Below, one piece after another: positions 1-9,376 of a DNA stretch of 64,000 nucleotides. Each line of letters starts with the position of its first letter. Positions within the stretch are counted from its first letter, which is position 1. The DNA comes from GCA-2733415 sp964276095 (lineage in GTDB: Bacteria; Bacteroidota; Bacteroidia; Flavobacteriales; Flavobacteriaceae). Under the pieces are notes generated by a model that was not told where the DNA came from, did not search any database, and was given only the letters and a program-made list of their open reading frames with translations. The stretch spans positions 248,001-312,000 of the forward strand of contig CAXYDR010000002.1 of assembly GCA_964276095.1 (NCBI GenBank). Reading direction: 5' to 3'. The translations under genes were made by a program, and so were the position numbers.

Positions 1-20
1 ACAAAAAACAATAATAAATT

Positions 21-989
21 ATGTCTGTTTTAATATTCGCTGAATCAAATAACGGAAAATTCAATAAAGCAACTTTAGAAGTTGCTTCATACGCAAAAGA
101 AATTGCAAACACATTAGGAACAACTGTTACTGCTGTAGCTATTAATGCTTCAGAAACTAATGAATTAGCTCAATACGGAGTTGATAAATTACTAACAGTA
201 ACTAACCCAAGCTTAGAGAACTTTAATGCTAGAGCTTATGCTGATGTAATTAAACAAGCTGCCGAAAAAGAAAACGCAACTCTTGTTGTAATGTCCTCTA
301 CAACTAACGGAAAATATTTATCTCCTTTAGTTGCTAGTAATTTAAACGCAGGTTATGCTTCAAATGTTATAGCATTACCTGAAAGCACATCTCCTTTTAA
401 AATAAAAAGAACTGCTTTTTCTAATAAAGCATTTAGTGTTACTGAAATTTCAAGTGAAAATAAAGTAATTGCTTTAGCTAAAAATGCATTTGGATTAAAA
501 GAGAATGCAACTAGCACAACTCAAGAAGACTTTGCTGCAACAATAAACGATGCTCATTTAGCAACAACGGTAACTGCTGTAGATAAAACTACAGGTAAAG
601 TGACTATTGCTGATGCTGACATAGTAGTTTCTGCAGGAAGAGGTTTAAAAGGTCCTGAAAACTGGGGAATGGTAGAAGAGCTTGCAGATATACTTGGCGC
701 AGCTACAGCATGCTCAAAGCCAGTTTCTGATTTAGGATGGAGACCTCATAATGAGCACGTAGGACAAACTGGTAAGCCAGTAGCCTCTAACTTATATATT
801 GCTATTGGTATTTCTGGAGCTATCCAACATTTAGCAGGAATTAATGCCTCTAAAGTAAAAGTAGTTATAAATACTGATCCTGAAGCTCCTTTCTTTAAAG
901 CTGCTGATTACGGTATTGTAGGTGATGCTTTTGAAGTTGTTCCAACACTAATTGAAAAATTAAAAGCTTTTAAAGCGCAAAACGCATAA
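21..989 (+). CDS. etfA: Electron transfer flavoprotein subunit alpha
   Basis: Alpha subunit of the heterodimeric electron transfer flavoprotein, which carries electrons from acyl-CoA and related dehydrogenases to the quinone pool in the cytoplasm. The 322-residue product has the usual length. The N-terminal half is an adenine-nucleotide-hydrolase-like fold. The C-terminal third (about residues 205-320) is the FAD domain, recognised by GRGLKGPENWG, the SKPVSDLGW segment and GQTGKPVASNLYIA-type residues. The beta subunit gene is expected just left of the window. A strong terminator follows, so this is probably the last gene of its operon. High confidence. Confidence 0.96.
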   Translation: MSVLIFAESNNGKFNKATLEVASYAKEIANTLGTTVTAVAINASETNELAQYGVDKLLTVTNPSLENFNARAYADVIKQAAEKENATLVVMSSTTNGKYLSPLVASNLNAGYASNVIALPESTSPFKIKRTAFSNKAFSVTEISSENKVIALAKNAFGLKENATSTTQEDFAATINDAHLATTVTAVDKTTGKVTIADADIVVSAGRGLKGPENWGMVEELADILGAATACSKPVSDLGWRPHNEHVGQTGKPVASNLYIAIGISGAIQHLAGINASKVKVVINTDPEAPFFKAADYGIVGDAFEVVPTLIEKLKAFKAQNA

Positions 990-1017
990 TTTTTTTATAA
1001 ATTGTGCCTCTATATGG

Positions 1018-1066
1018 GCTATCTAAATTTGTGACCAATAGCGTCCTAAATTTAGATAGCTTTTTT
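1018..1066 (+). terminator. Intrinsic terminator after etfA
   Basis: A perfect 13-bp inverted repeat (GCTATCTAAATTT at 1018-1030, its complement at 1048-1060) with a 17-nt loop, followed by six T. It sits 29 bp after the etfA stop. Confidence 0.85.
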
Positions 1067-1119
1067 ATTTTATCTAATTGATGTTGATAATTTCAATTGA
1101 CATCTTTTTAATTATGCTG

Positions 1120-1722
1120 ATGAGTTTAGTACGACTAAATATTAAAGGAATATCCTATAGCCAAACACAAAATGGCGCATACGCACTTATCTTAAATGAA
1201 GTAGATGGTGAGCGAAAACTACCAATTGTTATTGGAGCATTTGAAGCTCAATCAATTGCTATTGCTTTAGAAAAAGAAATCAAACCTCCTAGACCGCTAA
1301 CACATGATTTATTCAAAAGTTTTTCTGACAGGTTTCAAATCGTTGTAAAACAAGTAATTATTCATAAATTAGTTGATGGTGTTTTCTATTCAAGTATTAT
1401 TTGCGAAAGAGACAAAATAGAAGAAATTATTGACGCTAGAACTTCTGATGCTATTGCATTAGCATTACGTTTTAACGCTCCAATATTTACTTATAAAAAC
1501 ATCTTAGATAAAGCAGGGATATATTTAAACTTACCTGCCAAAGATGACGATCCAGAAGATGTATTAAATGAAGATATTGTTTTTGAAGAACAAGAAACAA
1601 CAACAAATTATTCACGCCTAACTTTACAAGAATTAAATGAAGCACTAGGTGAAGCAGTAGCCAATGAAGATTACGAGGCTGCCGCTAGAATTAGAGACGA
1701 AATTTCCAAAAGAGAACAATAA
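1120..1722 (+). CDS. Bifunctional nuclease family protein (DUF151) with UVR motif
   Basis: About 200 residues. The N-terminal part is a bifunctional nuclease (DUF151) domain, seen in RLNIKGISYSQ, the LPIVIGAFEAQSIAIALE segment and RTSDAIALALR. The C-terminal 35 residues (LQELNEALGEAVANEDYEAA) form a UvrB/UvrC-interaction type coiled motif, as in clpC/uvrBC partner proteins. An upstream TTG at 1078 would add 14 hydrophobic residues, but the ATG at 1120 gives the family's usual start (MSLVRLNIKG) and is preferred. Nuclease activity in bacteria is inferred from the family name; the true role is not established here. Confidence 0.85.
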   Translation: MSLVRLNIKGISYSQTQNGAYALILNEVDGERKLPIVIGAFEAQSIAIALEKEIKPPRPLTHDLFKSFSDRFQIVVKQVIIHKLVDGVFYSSIICERDKIEEIIDARTSDAIALALRFNAPIFTYKNILDKAGIYLNLPAKDDDPEDVLNEDIVFEEQETTTNYSRLTLQELNEALGEAVANEDYEAAARIRDEISKREQ

Positions 1723-1782
1723 ACTAATTGTGGTTGTTAGTTTAATGTTAACCCAAATTACTCATAATACTTTATACTTAAT

Positions 1783-3492
1783 ATGAAACATTTTTTAATT
1801 AGTCTAATCATTTTAATTAGCGCTATTTCATTTGGACAAAATATTGACCAAAAATGGCAATTCAGCGATATTAAAAAAAATGACTCAAGCGTCATTCAAA
1901 TAGATTCTGACACTGATTTCTTAACTCTTCAAAATAATCAGTTTGAATACCAATTAGCCGCAAAAAACAACTTAAAAGCTAAAGGTGATTATATTTTACA
2001 AAATGATTTATTAATCTTCTACTACACACAACCTAATGACACCATTAGAAGATATCGAATCACTGAACATACCGACTCTACTCTAGTTTTTACAGAAAAC
2101 ACGACTAAATACTCATTCAAAAAAGACAAGCTTAAAACAGTAGAAGCTTCAGCAGCAACAACTACAACTGACACAATTATTCCTAGTCAAGGCTTCTCAA
2201 TGGAAAGCTTATGGAGAGGTGTTTTAGGAATGATTTCTTTAATATTCGTCGCTTTTCTTTTCAGTAGTGATCGCAAAAACATCAACTGGAAAACCGTAGG
2301 GATTGGAATAAGTTTTCAGCTTATTATTGCTGTTTGCGTCTTAAAAGTTCCATTTATTCAAGGGATTTTCGAATGGATAGGTCAACTTTTCGTAAGTGTA
2401 CTTGATTTCACTAGAGCTGGTAGTCAATTTCTATTCCAAGGATTAGTAGTTGATATGGATACTTTCGGATTTATTTTTGCTTTCCAAGTATTACCTACTA
2501 TTTTATTTTTCTCTGCATTAACCTCTGTATTATTTTATTTAGGAATTATTCAAAAAGTAGTTAAAGGAATGGCTTGGGCTTTATCAAAAGTTCTTAAAAT
2601 TTCTGGAGCCGAAAGCTTAAGTGTTGCTGGAAATATTTTCTTAGGACAAACTGAAGCTCCTTTATTGATAAAGGCTTATTTAGAAAAAATGAATAAGTCA
2701 GAAATGCTATTAGTAATGATTGGTGGTATGGCTACAGTTGCCGGAGCAGTTCTTGCAGCATATATTGGTTTCTTAGGAGGAGACGATCCTGTGTTAAGAT
2801 TAAAATTTGCAAAGCACCTTTTAGCAGCATCTGTAATGGCAGCACCTGGAGCTATTGTAATTTCAAAAATATTATATCCACAAACAGAACCCGTAAATAC
2901 TGACGTAAAAGTTTCTTCAGAAAAAATTGGATCAAACATTCTTGATGCTATTGCAAACGGAACAACTGACGGATTAAAATTAGCTGTAAACGTAGGAGCT
3001 ATGTTATTGGTATTTGTTGCTTTTATTGCAATGATTAACGGAATATTAGGCTGGATTGGTGATGTTACAACAGTAAATGATTTCATGGTAGCAAATACAC
3101 CATATGCGAAACTATCCTTAGAAGCTATTTTAGGAACTGTATTTGCTCCTTTAATGTGGTTGATTGGTATTGCTAAAGAAGACGTTATGATGATGGGGCA
3201 ATTGCTAGGTATTAAATTAGCAGCAAGTGAATTTGTAGGATACATACAATTAGCTGACCTAAAAAATGCGGCCAATGCTACTCACCTTACCTATAATAAA
3301 TCTATTATCATGGCAACATATATGTTATGTGGGTTTGCAAACTTTGCCTCTATAGGTATTCAAATTGGAGGAATAGGATCATTGGCACCTGGGCAACGTA
3401 AAACATTATCACAATTCGGGATGAAAGCTTTAATTGGAGGAACAATAGCCTCTTTAATTTCAGCAACTATTGCAGGAATGATTATTGGATAA
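1783..3492 (+). CDS. Concentrative nucleoside transporter (NupC/CNT family) with secreted-type N-terminal domain
   Basis: 569 residues, longer than a typical NupC (about 400). Residues 1-19 are a signal peptide (ends SFGQ). Residues about 20-120 are a small beta-rich, lipocalin-like domain expected in the periplasm. From about residue 140 it is a CNT transporter with many membrane segments and family motifs such as GQTEAPLLIKAYLEKMNKSE and ANFASIGIQIGG. CNT proteins import nucleosides with Na+ or H+. The position just before thyA fits nucleoside salvage, but an intrinsic terminator separates them. The N-terminal extension is the unusual part. Confidence 0.9.
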   Translation: MKHFLISLIILISAISFGQNIDQKWQFSDIKKNDSSVIQIDSDTDFLTLQNNQFEYQLAAKNNLKAKGDYILQNDLLIFYYTQPNDTIRRYRITEHTDSTLVFTENTTKYSFKKDKLKTVEASAATTTTDTIIPSQGFSMESLWRGVLGMISLIFVAFLFSSDRKNINWKTVGIGISFQLIIAVCVLKVPFIQGIFEWIGQLFVSVLDFTRAGSQFLFQGLVVDMDTFGFIFAFQVLPTILFFSALTSVLFYLGIIQKVVKGMAWALSKVLKISGAESLSVAGNIFLGQTEAPLLIKAYLEKMNKSEMLLVMIGGMATVAGAVLAAYIGFLGGDDPVLRLKFAKHLLAASVMAAPGAIVISKILYPQTEPVNTDVKVSSEKIGSNILDAIANGTTDGLKLAVNVGAMLLVFVAFIAMINGILGWIGDVTTVNDFMVANTPYAKLSLEAILGTVFAPLMWLIGIAKEDVMMMGQLLGIKLAASEFVGYIQLADLKNAANATHLTYNKSIIMATYMLCGFANFASIGIQIGGIGSLAPGQRKTLSQFGMKALIGGTIASLISATIAGMIIG

Positions 3493-3555
3493 GTAGCAAA
3501 TGACTACAGATAAATTACTTAACCTTTTCGGTTGATAACATTTTAATAAAATACT

Positions 3556-3589
3556 AAGCTTCAAGCATCTTGCTTGAAGCTTTTTTTTT
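3556..3589 (+). terminator. Intrinsic terminator after the nucleoside transporter
   Basis: Inverted repeat AAGCTTCAAGCA / TGCTTGAAGCTT with a 3-nt loop, running into nine T at 3581-3589. Confidence 0.88.
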
Positions 3590-3643
3590 AATTTAGTAAC
3601 TTCTAATAATTAAAACCGATTCCCATATTTATGGGAAATGAAT

Positions 3644-4468
3644 ATGAAACAATATATCGATTTAGTGGAACACGTTTTAGCTAACGGAAATGAAAAGGAA
3701 GATAGAACAGGAACAGGAACTAAAAGTGTTTTTGGATATCAAATGCGATTTGATTTAAGTGAAGGTTTCCCTATGGTCACTACTAAGAAGCTGCATTTAA
3801 AATCAATCATTCATGAATTGTTATGGTTTATAAAAGGAGACACAAACATCAAATACCTTCAAGACAACGGAGTGAAAATTTGGAACGATTGGGCAGATGA
3901 AAATGGTGACTTAGGACCAGTTTACGGACACCAATGGCGTAACTGGAATAGCGATGATATTGACCAATTACAAGAAGTAATTACTACTATTAAAAACAAT
4001 CCTGATAGCAGACGAATGTTAGTTGCTGCGTGGAACCCTTCTGTATTACCAGATACTTCTGTTTCTTTTAGTGAAAATGTCGCGAATAACAAGGCTGCTT
4101 TGCCTCCTTGTCACGCATTCTTTCAGTTTTACGTAGCTGATGGAAAATTATCTTGCCAATTATACCAACGTAGTGCCGATATCTTTTTAGGTGTACCTTT
4201 TAATATTGCTTCTTATGCTTTATTAACTATGATGATTGCTCAAGTATGCGATTTAGAAGTGGGTGAATTTGTACATACTTTTGGTGATGCTCATATTTAC
4301 AACAACCATAAAGAACAATTTAAATTACAATTATCTAGAGAAACAAGAGCATTACCAACCATGAAAATGAATCCAGCAATTAAAGACATTACTGGTTTCA
4401 CTTTTGAAGATTTTGAATTAGTAAACTACAATCCACATCCTGGAATTAGAGGAATCGTTGCCGTATAA
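3644..4468 (+). CDS. thyA: Thymidylate synthase
   Basis: Converts dUMP plus methylene-tetrahydrofolate to dTMP and dihydrofolate. The product is about 274 residues with the catalytic Cys in LPPCHAFFQFYV (residue 156 from this start), an Arg pair in SRRMLVAAWNP, and the folate-binding C-terminus NYNPHPGIRGIVAV. Two in-frame ATGs exist (3638 and 3644); the second gives the common start MKQYIDLV. A short insertion (SFSENVANNKAA) precedes the catalytic loop. Dihydrofolate reductase lies two genes downstream, completing the thymidylate cycle. High confidence. Confidence 0.96.
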   Translation: MKQYIDLVEHVLANGNEKEDRTGTGTKSVFGYQMRFDLSEGFPMVTTKKLHLKSIIHELLWFIKGDTNIKYLQDNGVKIWNDWADENGDLGPVYGHQWRNWNSDDIDQLQEVITTIKNNPDSRRMLVAAWNPSVLPDTSVSFSENVANNKAALPPCHAFFQFYVADGKLSCQLYQRSADIFLGVPFNIASYALLTMMIAQVCDLEVGEFVHTFGDAHIYNNHKEQFKLQLSRETRALPTMKMNPAIKDITGFTFEDFELVNYNPHPGIRGIVAV

Positions 4469-4470
4469 AT

Positions 4471-5298
4471 ATGAAAAAAATAATTCTATTAATTACTTGT
4501 TGTTTTTCAAGTTTTATAATTGCTCAAAATTCTAACAAAAAGGCTGAATTTAAAATTATTGAGAATGCACCTGTTCACCCTGATTGTGATGTAAATAACA
4601 GCAACTCGGACATCAAAAAATGCATGTCTACTAAAATAAATGAGCTTATAAGTAAAGAGTTCAATATCCGCTTAGCATATACTTTAGGTCTTACTGGTAA
4701 GCAACGTATTAATGTTGCTTTCAAGATAAACCAATTAGGAAATGTTATAGATATAAACGCAACAGGTGCTCATCATTTTCTAGAAAAAGAAGCTATTAGA
4801 GTTATTAAATTACTCCCAAAATCCAAGCCAGGTCACCAAAGAGGAAAACCTGTAACAGTACCATACTCTTTGCCTATTATATTTGAAGTTGATGAAAACG
4901 TAAAATCTAAAAAAAAGGCAACCCAAAGATTCAATAATAACATCCAGCCAGAAATTTTCCCTGTATTTAGGAGCTGTAAAGAAAATCTAGGAAATGATTA
5001 CCTAAAAAAATGTACAATCGATAAAATTATCAACTATATAAAAGTTAGTTTTGATACTGAACTTGCAAGTAATCTTTTCCCACAAAAACAATCAACAAAA
5101 TTTAAAGTAGAATTTGTTGTTAATAAAAAAGGGAAGGTAGAGCAAGTATCTGCAAAAGCAAACCATAGAGCAATTGCTGCAGAAGCTATTAGAGTATTGA
5201 AGCGTATTCCTAAGTTCAAAAAACCTGGATACTCGAATGGGAAAGCTATTAACACTCCATTTAGTATCATAATGACCGTTCACTTTCAAGAATTTTAG
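4471..5298 (+). CDS. Secreted protein with two TonB C-terminal-like domains
   Basis: 275 residues with a signal peptide (residues 1-18, ends IIAQ). Two copies of the same module follow: a Cys-x(n)-Cys stretch and helix, then a TonB C-terminal-like fold (about residues 75-137 and 210-273). Each copy has the pattern G-x-V, then EAIRVhK, LPK or IPK, and PG..xGK.h..P. No membrane anchor beyond the signal peptide and no proline-rich spacer, so it is not a classical TonB. It starts 3 bp after thyA and ends just before the DHFR gene, so it is probably co-transcribed with both. Function unknown. Confidence 0.7.
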   Translation: MKKIILLITCCFSSFIIAQNSNKKAEFKIIENAPVHPDCDVNNSNSDIKKCMSTKINELISKEFNIRLAYTLGLTGKQRINVAFKINQLGNVIDINATGAHHFLEKEAIRVIKLLPKSKPGHQRGKPVTVPYSLPIIFEVDENVKSKKKATQRFNNNIQPEIFPVFRSCKENLGNDYLKKCTIDKIINYIKVSFDTELASNLFPQKQSTKFKVEFVVNKKGKVEQVSAKANHRAIAAEAIRVLKRIPKFKKPGYSNGKAINTPFSIIMTVHFQEF

Positions 5299-5335
5299 TA
5301 CATTGTGTAAAGTAAAGTTATACTATAAAAACGTT

Positions 5336-6184
5336 ATGCAAAACCAACACGAACAATACGAAAATGCCCGCAAGCGCACCAAGCAAAAAAAACGCTTGTA
5401 TTTTCATTTTATCTTATTTATATTAGGTGCTATTACTTTAGCCATACTAAACAAAGGCTTAGGAATTGGCAAAGAAATCATTAATAACTGGTATTTAATA
5501 GCTATTGTTATTTGGGCTTTTTTATTCCTGATTCATGTCGTAAACGTTTTTGTAACCAATCGTTTTTTTGGAAAAGAATGGGAACGTATTCATACTGATA
5601 AAATTTTAGCGAAGCATGACAAAAAAGTCACCAAACTGGAAGGAAAAGTTTTAAAAGAATTTAACATCCAAGAAAAAGTAACTACTTACCAAAAAAACAA
5701 GCAAATGATCACTCTTATAGCTGCTGCGGCAGAAAACAACGAAATAGGAAAAGACAATAAATTAATTTGGCACCTAAGTGATGATTTAAAACGTTTTAAG
5801 AAGTTAACCTCAGGTCACGCCATAATTATGGGGCGCAAAACGTTTGAAAGCTTCCCAAAAGCTTTACCAAACAGAACCAACGTAGTAATTACTAGAGATC
5901 GTCATTATACTGCCGAAAACGCTGTTGTTGTACATTCTCTAGAAGAAGCATTAGAGGCAACTAAAGAAGATACTCAGCCATTTATTATTGGTGGTGGTGA
6001 AATATACAAACAAGCCTTAAGTATCGCACACAGAGTTGAATTAACAAGAGTACATCATCCATTTGAAGCAGACACCTACTTTCCTGAATTGAATAAATCA
6101 TGGAAAGAAACTTACAGGGAAGATTGTTTTAAAGATGAAAAACACGATTTCGATTATAGTTTTATCACCTACGAAAGAGTGTAG
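5336..6184 (+). CDS. folA: 2TM-domain / dihydrofolate reductase fusion
   Basis: One frame encodes an N-terminal 2TM domain (charged start, membrane segments near residues 20-42 and 50-75), a charged linker, and then a complete dihydrofolate reductase (about residues 124-282) beginning ITLIAAAAENNEIGKDNKLIWHL. DHFR motifs include GRKTFESFPKALPNR and IIGGGEIYKQAL. It reduces dihydrofolate, the product of the nearby ThyA. An upstream non-ATG start (5303) is possible, but ATG 5336 gives MQNQHEQYE, the usual 2TM start. An internal ATG at 5705 would give a free 159-residue DHFR, so both membrane-bound and soluble forms are possible. Confidence 0.88.
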   Translation: MQNQHEQYENARKRTKQKKRLYFHFILFILGAITLAILNKGLGIGKEIINNWYLIAIVIWAFLFLIHVVNVFVTNRFFGKEWERIHTDKILAKHDKKVTKLEGKVLKEFNIQEKVTTYQKNKQMITLIAAAAENNEIGKDNKLIWHLSDDLKRFKKLTSGHAIIMGRKTFESFPKALPNRTNVVITRDRHYTAENAVVVHSLEEALEATKEDTQPFIIGGGEIYKQALSIAHRVELTRVHHPFEADTYFPELNKSWKETYREDCFKDEKHDFDYSFITYERV

Positions 6185-6449
6185 AACAATATATTTTTTA
6201 TGATTAACCTAAACCATTCCCTCTCAAAACTTGAAGTGATAATAGATTAAACATGGGATTAATTTTATAAACAACTTGCCTTGCTATAAATAACGATGAT
6301 GCTTTGTTGTTTTTTACACAAAACAATACTAAAATACTCTTTCACAGATATATTTGACTTTTTATGAAATAATGACTAACTTTAGTTTATCATTAGTGTT
6401 CATTAAAACTACTTACAAACTAACTGATTTTCATAATTAAAAACAACAC

Positions 6450-7577
6450 ATGAACTCTAGTTTTGATAAGCAAATTATTTTAGACAAAATATCTACCGGT
6501 ACAAAACATGCGTTTGGGCAAGAATACTTTTCCGTAATTGCAGACACAATTAATCAAGCAATTGAAGTTGATTACATTTTTATCACAAAAATTGACAAAG
6601 GCATACCCTATTGTTTCATTAAAACATGGGGTTCACATGGAAAATCTTCCATACGATTTAAAAGATACTCCTTGCTTAGAAGTTATTGATTCCTGCTTAG
6701 GTTATTACCCTACAAATGTTCAAGAAGCATTTCCTAAAGATGATATTTTAAAACAAATTGACGTACACGGATACATTGGCGTCTCAATTGTTCCCGAAGG
6801 AGAAAAAAAACCTAGTATTATCATAACCTGCCTGTATGAAAAGAAACCTAAAAATCCTGAAATACATTTAGAAGTAATTAAATATATAGCTGACTATATT
6901 AAAAATACTGTTGAAAGAGAATTACTTCTTAAAGAGAACTTTTTCCTAAAAAAATATCAAAAGAAAAAAATAAAGAACTCACACAAGCACAAACTCTTTT
7001 AAGGGAAATTCATCATAGAGTAAAAAACAATTTACAGGTTATTTCAAGCCTTTTAAATCGTCAGAAAACAAAAGCAAAAGACGTACAATCAAAAGTGCTA
7101 TTTGATGAATGCAAACAACAAATACTAGCAATTGCTTTTGTACATGATATGTTATATGCTTCAAACGACTTGAAAACAATTAAAGTAAACACATTTATAA
7201 AAGCTCTTATAAAAAACCAAGTCAACTCTAAAAATTATGACATAGATTTTAAAATAGAGGATACTAACATGAATATGGATAATCTAATTCCTTTGGGATT
7301 GATTTTAATTGAATGCTATATAAATACATTGAAACATGCTTTTATAAATGGAGAAGAAAAAAATATTTTCATAGGCTTGACAAGACGTAACGATGAAGTT
7401 GACTTCATTTTCAAAGACAATGGTAAAGGCTTCCCTATACACGAAATTAAACAAACAAATCCGTATTTAATCAAAGTACTTACAAGACAAATTGATGGAC
7501 ATTTAAGCACCTATAATAATAATGGAGCCGTGATTGAAATTAAATTTAAAGACCTACAAGCAACAACTTCAGAATAA
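6450..7577 (+). pseudogene. GAF / HisKA_2 sensor histidine kinase, frame-disrupted
   Basis: Three consecutive segments in alternating frames together form one sensor kinase of about 370 residues. Segment 1 (6450 to about 6640) and segment 2 (about 6640-6950) make a GAF-like sensor domain. Segment 3 (about 6951-7577) carries the HisKA_2 phosphoacceptor motif EIHHRVKNNLQVISSLLN (near 7005) and an ATPase domain with an N-box (LIECYINTLKHAF) and G1 box (DNGKGFP). The second break is explained by a single A missing from the 7-A run at 6948-6954, since one added A joins the frames exactly. The first break, near 6639-6643, needs one base removed or two added. It is either a decaying gene or sequencing error. 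No response regulator is adjacent. Confidence 0.8.
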
Positions 7578-7734
7578 GACATATTTGAAGATGTATAAAT
7601 TAACTAGTTTTTAGCTTAAAATTGAATTCACCTGCAATAAACACATGTGAGGTTTTTCTATTTATTTACGTATTTTTGCATTACAAAATTAAACCTACCA
7701 GCTTCTTTTCATAAGAAGTCTTAAAAAACATATC

Positions 7735-8628
7735 ATGAAAGCATACATTTTCCCTGGTCAAGGGGCTCAATTTTCAGGAATGGGATTGGATTTATACGAA
7801 AATTCACCTGAAGCACAAAAACTATTTGAACAAGCAAATGAGATATTAGGATTCAACATTACTGATATCATGTTTGAAGGAACAGCTGAACAATTAAAAG
7901 AAACAAAGGTTACACAACCTGCTATATTTTTACACTCTGTAATTTTAGCTAAAACTTTAGGAGGCTCTTTTAAACCAGAAATGGTTGCAGGACACTCTTT
8001 AGGAGAATTTTCTGCTTTGGTTACCGCTGGAGCCTTAACTTTTGAAGATGGATTAAAACTAGTTTCTCAACGAGCAATGGCAATGCAAAAAGCATGCGAA
8101 GCACAACCAAGTACCATGGCTGCTGTTTTAGGATTAGAAAACGATGTTGTTGAAAAAATATGTGCAATGACTGAAGGTATAGTTGTCGCTGCAAACTACA
8201 ACTGTCCTGGGCAATTAGTAATTTCAGGAGAAATAGATGCAATTAATACTGCTTGTGAAACATTAAAAGAAGAAGGTGCCCGTAGAGCTTTAGTTTTACC
8301 TGTTGGAGGAGCATTTCACTCACCAATGATGGAACCAGCTCGTGAAGAACTTGCAGCAGCAATTGAAAACACAACTTTCAGTAACCCGACTTGTCCTATT
8401 TATCAAAATGTAACTGCAAGTGCTGTAACTAATGCAGAAGAAATTAAAAAGAATTTAATTTTACAATTAACCGCTCCAGTAAAATGGACACAATCTGTAC
8501 AACAAATGATTGCTGATGGTGGAACTTCATTTACTGAAGTTGGACCAGGTAAAGTATTACAGGGTTTAATGCGTAAAATTGATAGAACTGTTGACGCTGA
8601 TGGAGCTAGCTTGAATATAGAGGCTTAA
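7735..8628 (+). CDS. fabD: Malonyl-CoA:ACP transacylase
   Basis: Loads malonyl groups onto acyl carrier protein for fatty acid synthesis. 297 residues with GQGAQFSGMG at the N-terminus, the catalytic Ser88 in GHSLGEFSAL, Arg113, and His195 in GGAFHSPMM. Length and motifs are standard. A Bacteroidota -7 box TATTTTTG lies at 7671-7678, about 57 bp before the ATG. It is monocistronic, closed by a long hairpin. High confidence. Confidence 0.96.
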   Translation: MKAYIFPGQGAQFSGMGLDLYENSPEAQKLFEQANEILGFNITDIMFEGTAEQLKETKVTQPAIFLHSVILAKTLGGSFKPEMVAGHSLGEFSALVTAGALTFEDGLKLVSQRAMAMQKACEAQPSTMAAVLGLENDVVEKICAMTEGIVVAANYNCPGQLVISGEIDAINTACETLKEEGARRALVLPVGGAFHSPMMEPAREELAAAIENTTFSNPTCPIYQNVTASAVTNAEEIKKNLILQLTAPVKWTQSVQQMIADGGTSFTEVGPGKVLQGLMRKIDRTVDADGASLNIEA

Positions 8629-8637
8629 TCTCATTTT

Positions 8638-8690
8638 CTATAAAATAATAAAGGGGTAGCTAATTTAGCTACCCCTTTATTATTTTATAG
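8638..8690. terminator. Bidirectional terminator between fabD and the PadR operon
   Basis: A 26-bp perfect inverted repeat (8638-8663 and 8665-8690) with the GC core GGGGTAGCTAA / TTAGCTACCCC and A/T-rich flanks that give a T-rich tail on both strands. It lies between convergent genes. Confidence 0.88.
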
Positions 8691-8701
8691 AAATCCATTT
8701 T

Positions 8702-9376
8702 TCACAAAGTCATGATAAACAACAATATCCCTACAACTAACATTAAAATTATATTAATGAATGTTGTGAATTTTCGCTCTGGTTTATTATTCATTATTAC
8801 AAAATACATAGGAATAAATAACACTAAAAACATCACAACACTAATGGTCATTAAAATACTTGCATATGGCCATTGCATTATCTTAAACAAGCAACCAACT
8901 CCTCCAGCTAACGTAAGTAAAAAGGCCGTAGACACTAAAACTATATTATGTTTAGCATCAGTATCTTTAAACTTCAATATGATAAGAGATGGTAAAAAAA
9001 ATAAGCTAAAGAACAACATCCCAACAAATAATATAATACCAGTACCGGTTAAATGGTGTATTTTATAATACACACCAAACCCTAGTAACAAAACGGAAAG
9101 CACACCTGAAATTTGAAGTGTTTTTTTTAGAAAGTCAATACTTTTCGAATTAACTAAACTATCCGTTTCTTGTTGTAATTCTTTTAATTCTTGATTAAAA
9201 AACCGAGGTATTATTTTTTCATAATGTGTCTCAAAATTTCCGCTTTCAGAAAGCTCTGTTTCAGCTAAACAACAAACATGATCTACAATATTCTCTTGCA
9301 AGTCTTTTAAAACAATTTCTTTCCTTTTTAAATCGGCTATAATAAAATCAATATGTTCATCGCTAACCTTAAACAT
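8702..9376 (-). CDS. Membrane protein of the PadR operon with repeated 2TM units
   Basis: 224 residues. The N-terminal 85 are soluble and helical (Cys pair in VDHVCCLAE). After that come about five or six hydrophobic segments. Two of these start a repeated unit: GFGVYYKIHH... and GVGCLFKIMQWPY..., each followed by a second segment ending in a Pro/charged turn. The same unit appears once in the 61-residue protein at 9932-10117, and it resembles the N-terminal membrane part of GldL (K-I-x-H-W-P). The start overlaps the end of the PadR gene by 8 bp, showing translational coupling. Function unknown; probably a membrane process controlled by the PadR regulator. Confidence 0.75.
   Translation of the reverse strand: MFKVSDEHIDFIIADLKRKEIVLKDLQENIVDHVCCLAETELSESGNFETHYEKIIPRFFNQELKELQQETDSLVNSKSIDFLKKTLQISGVLSVLLLGFGVYYKIHHLTGTGIILFVGMLFFSLFFLPSLIILKFKDTDAKHNIVLVSTAFLLTLAGGVGCLFKIMQWPYASILMTISVVMFLVLFIPMYFVIMNNKPERKFTTFINIILMLVVGILLFIMTL

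Noticed and set aside
2676..3275. 199-codon open frame on the minus strand inside the nucleoside transporter
   Set aside because: Fully antisense to a well-conserved membrane protein; composition reflects the complementary codons.
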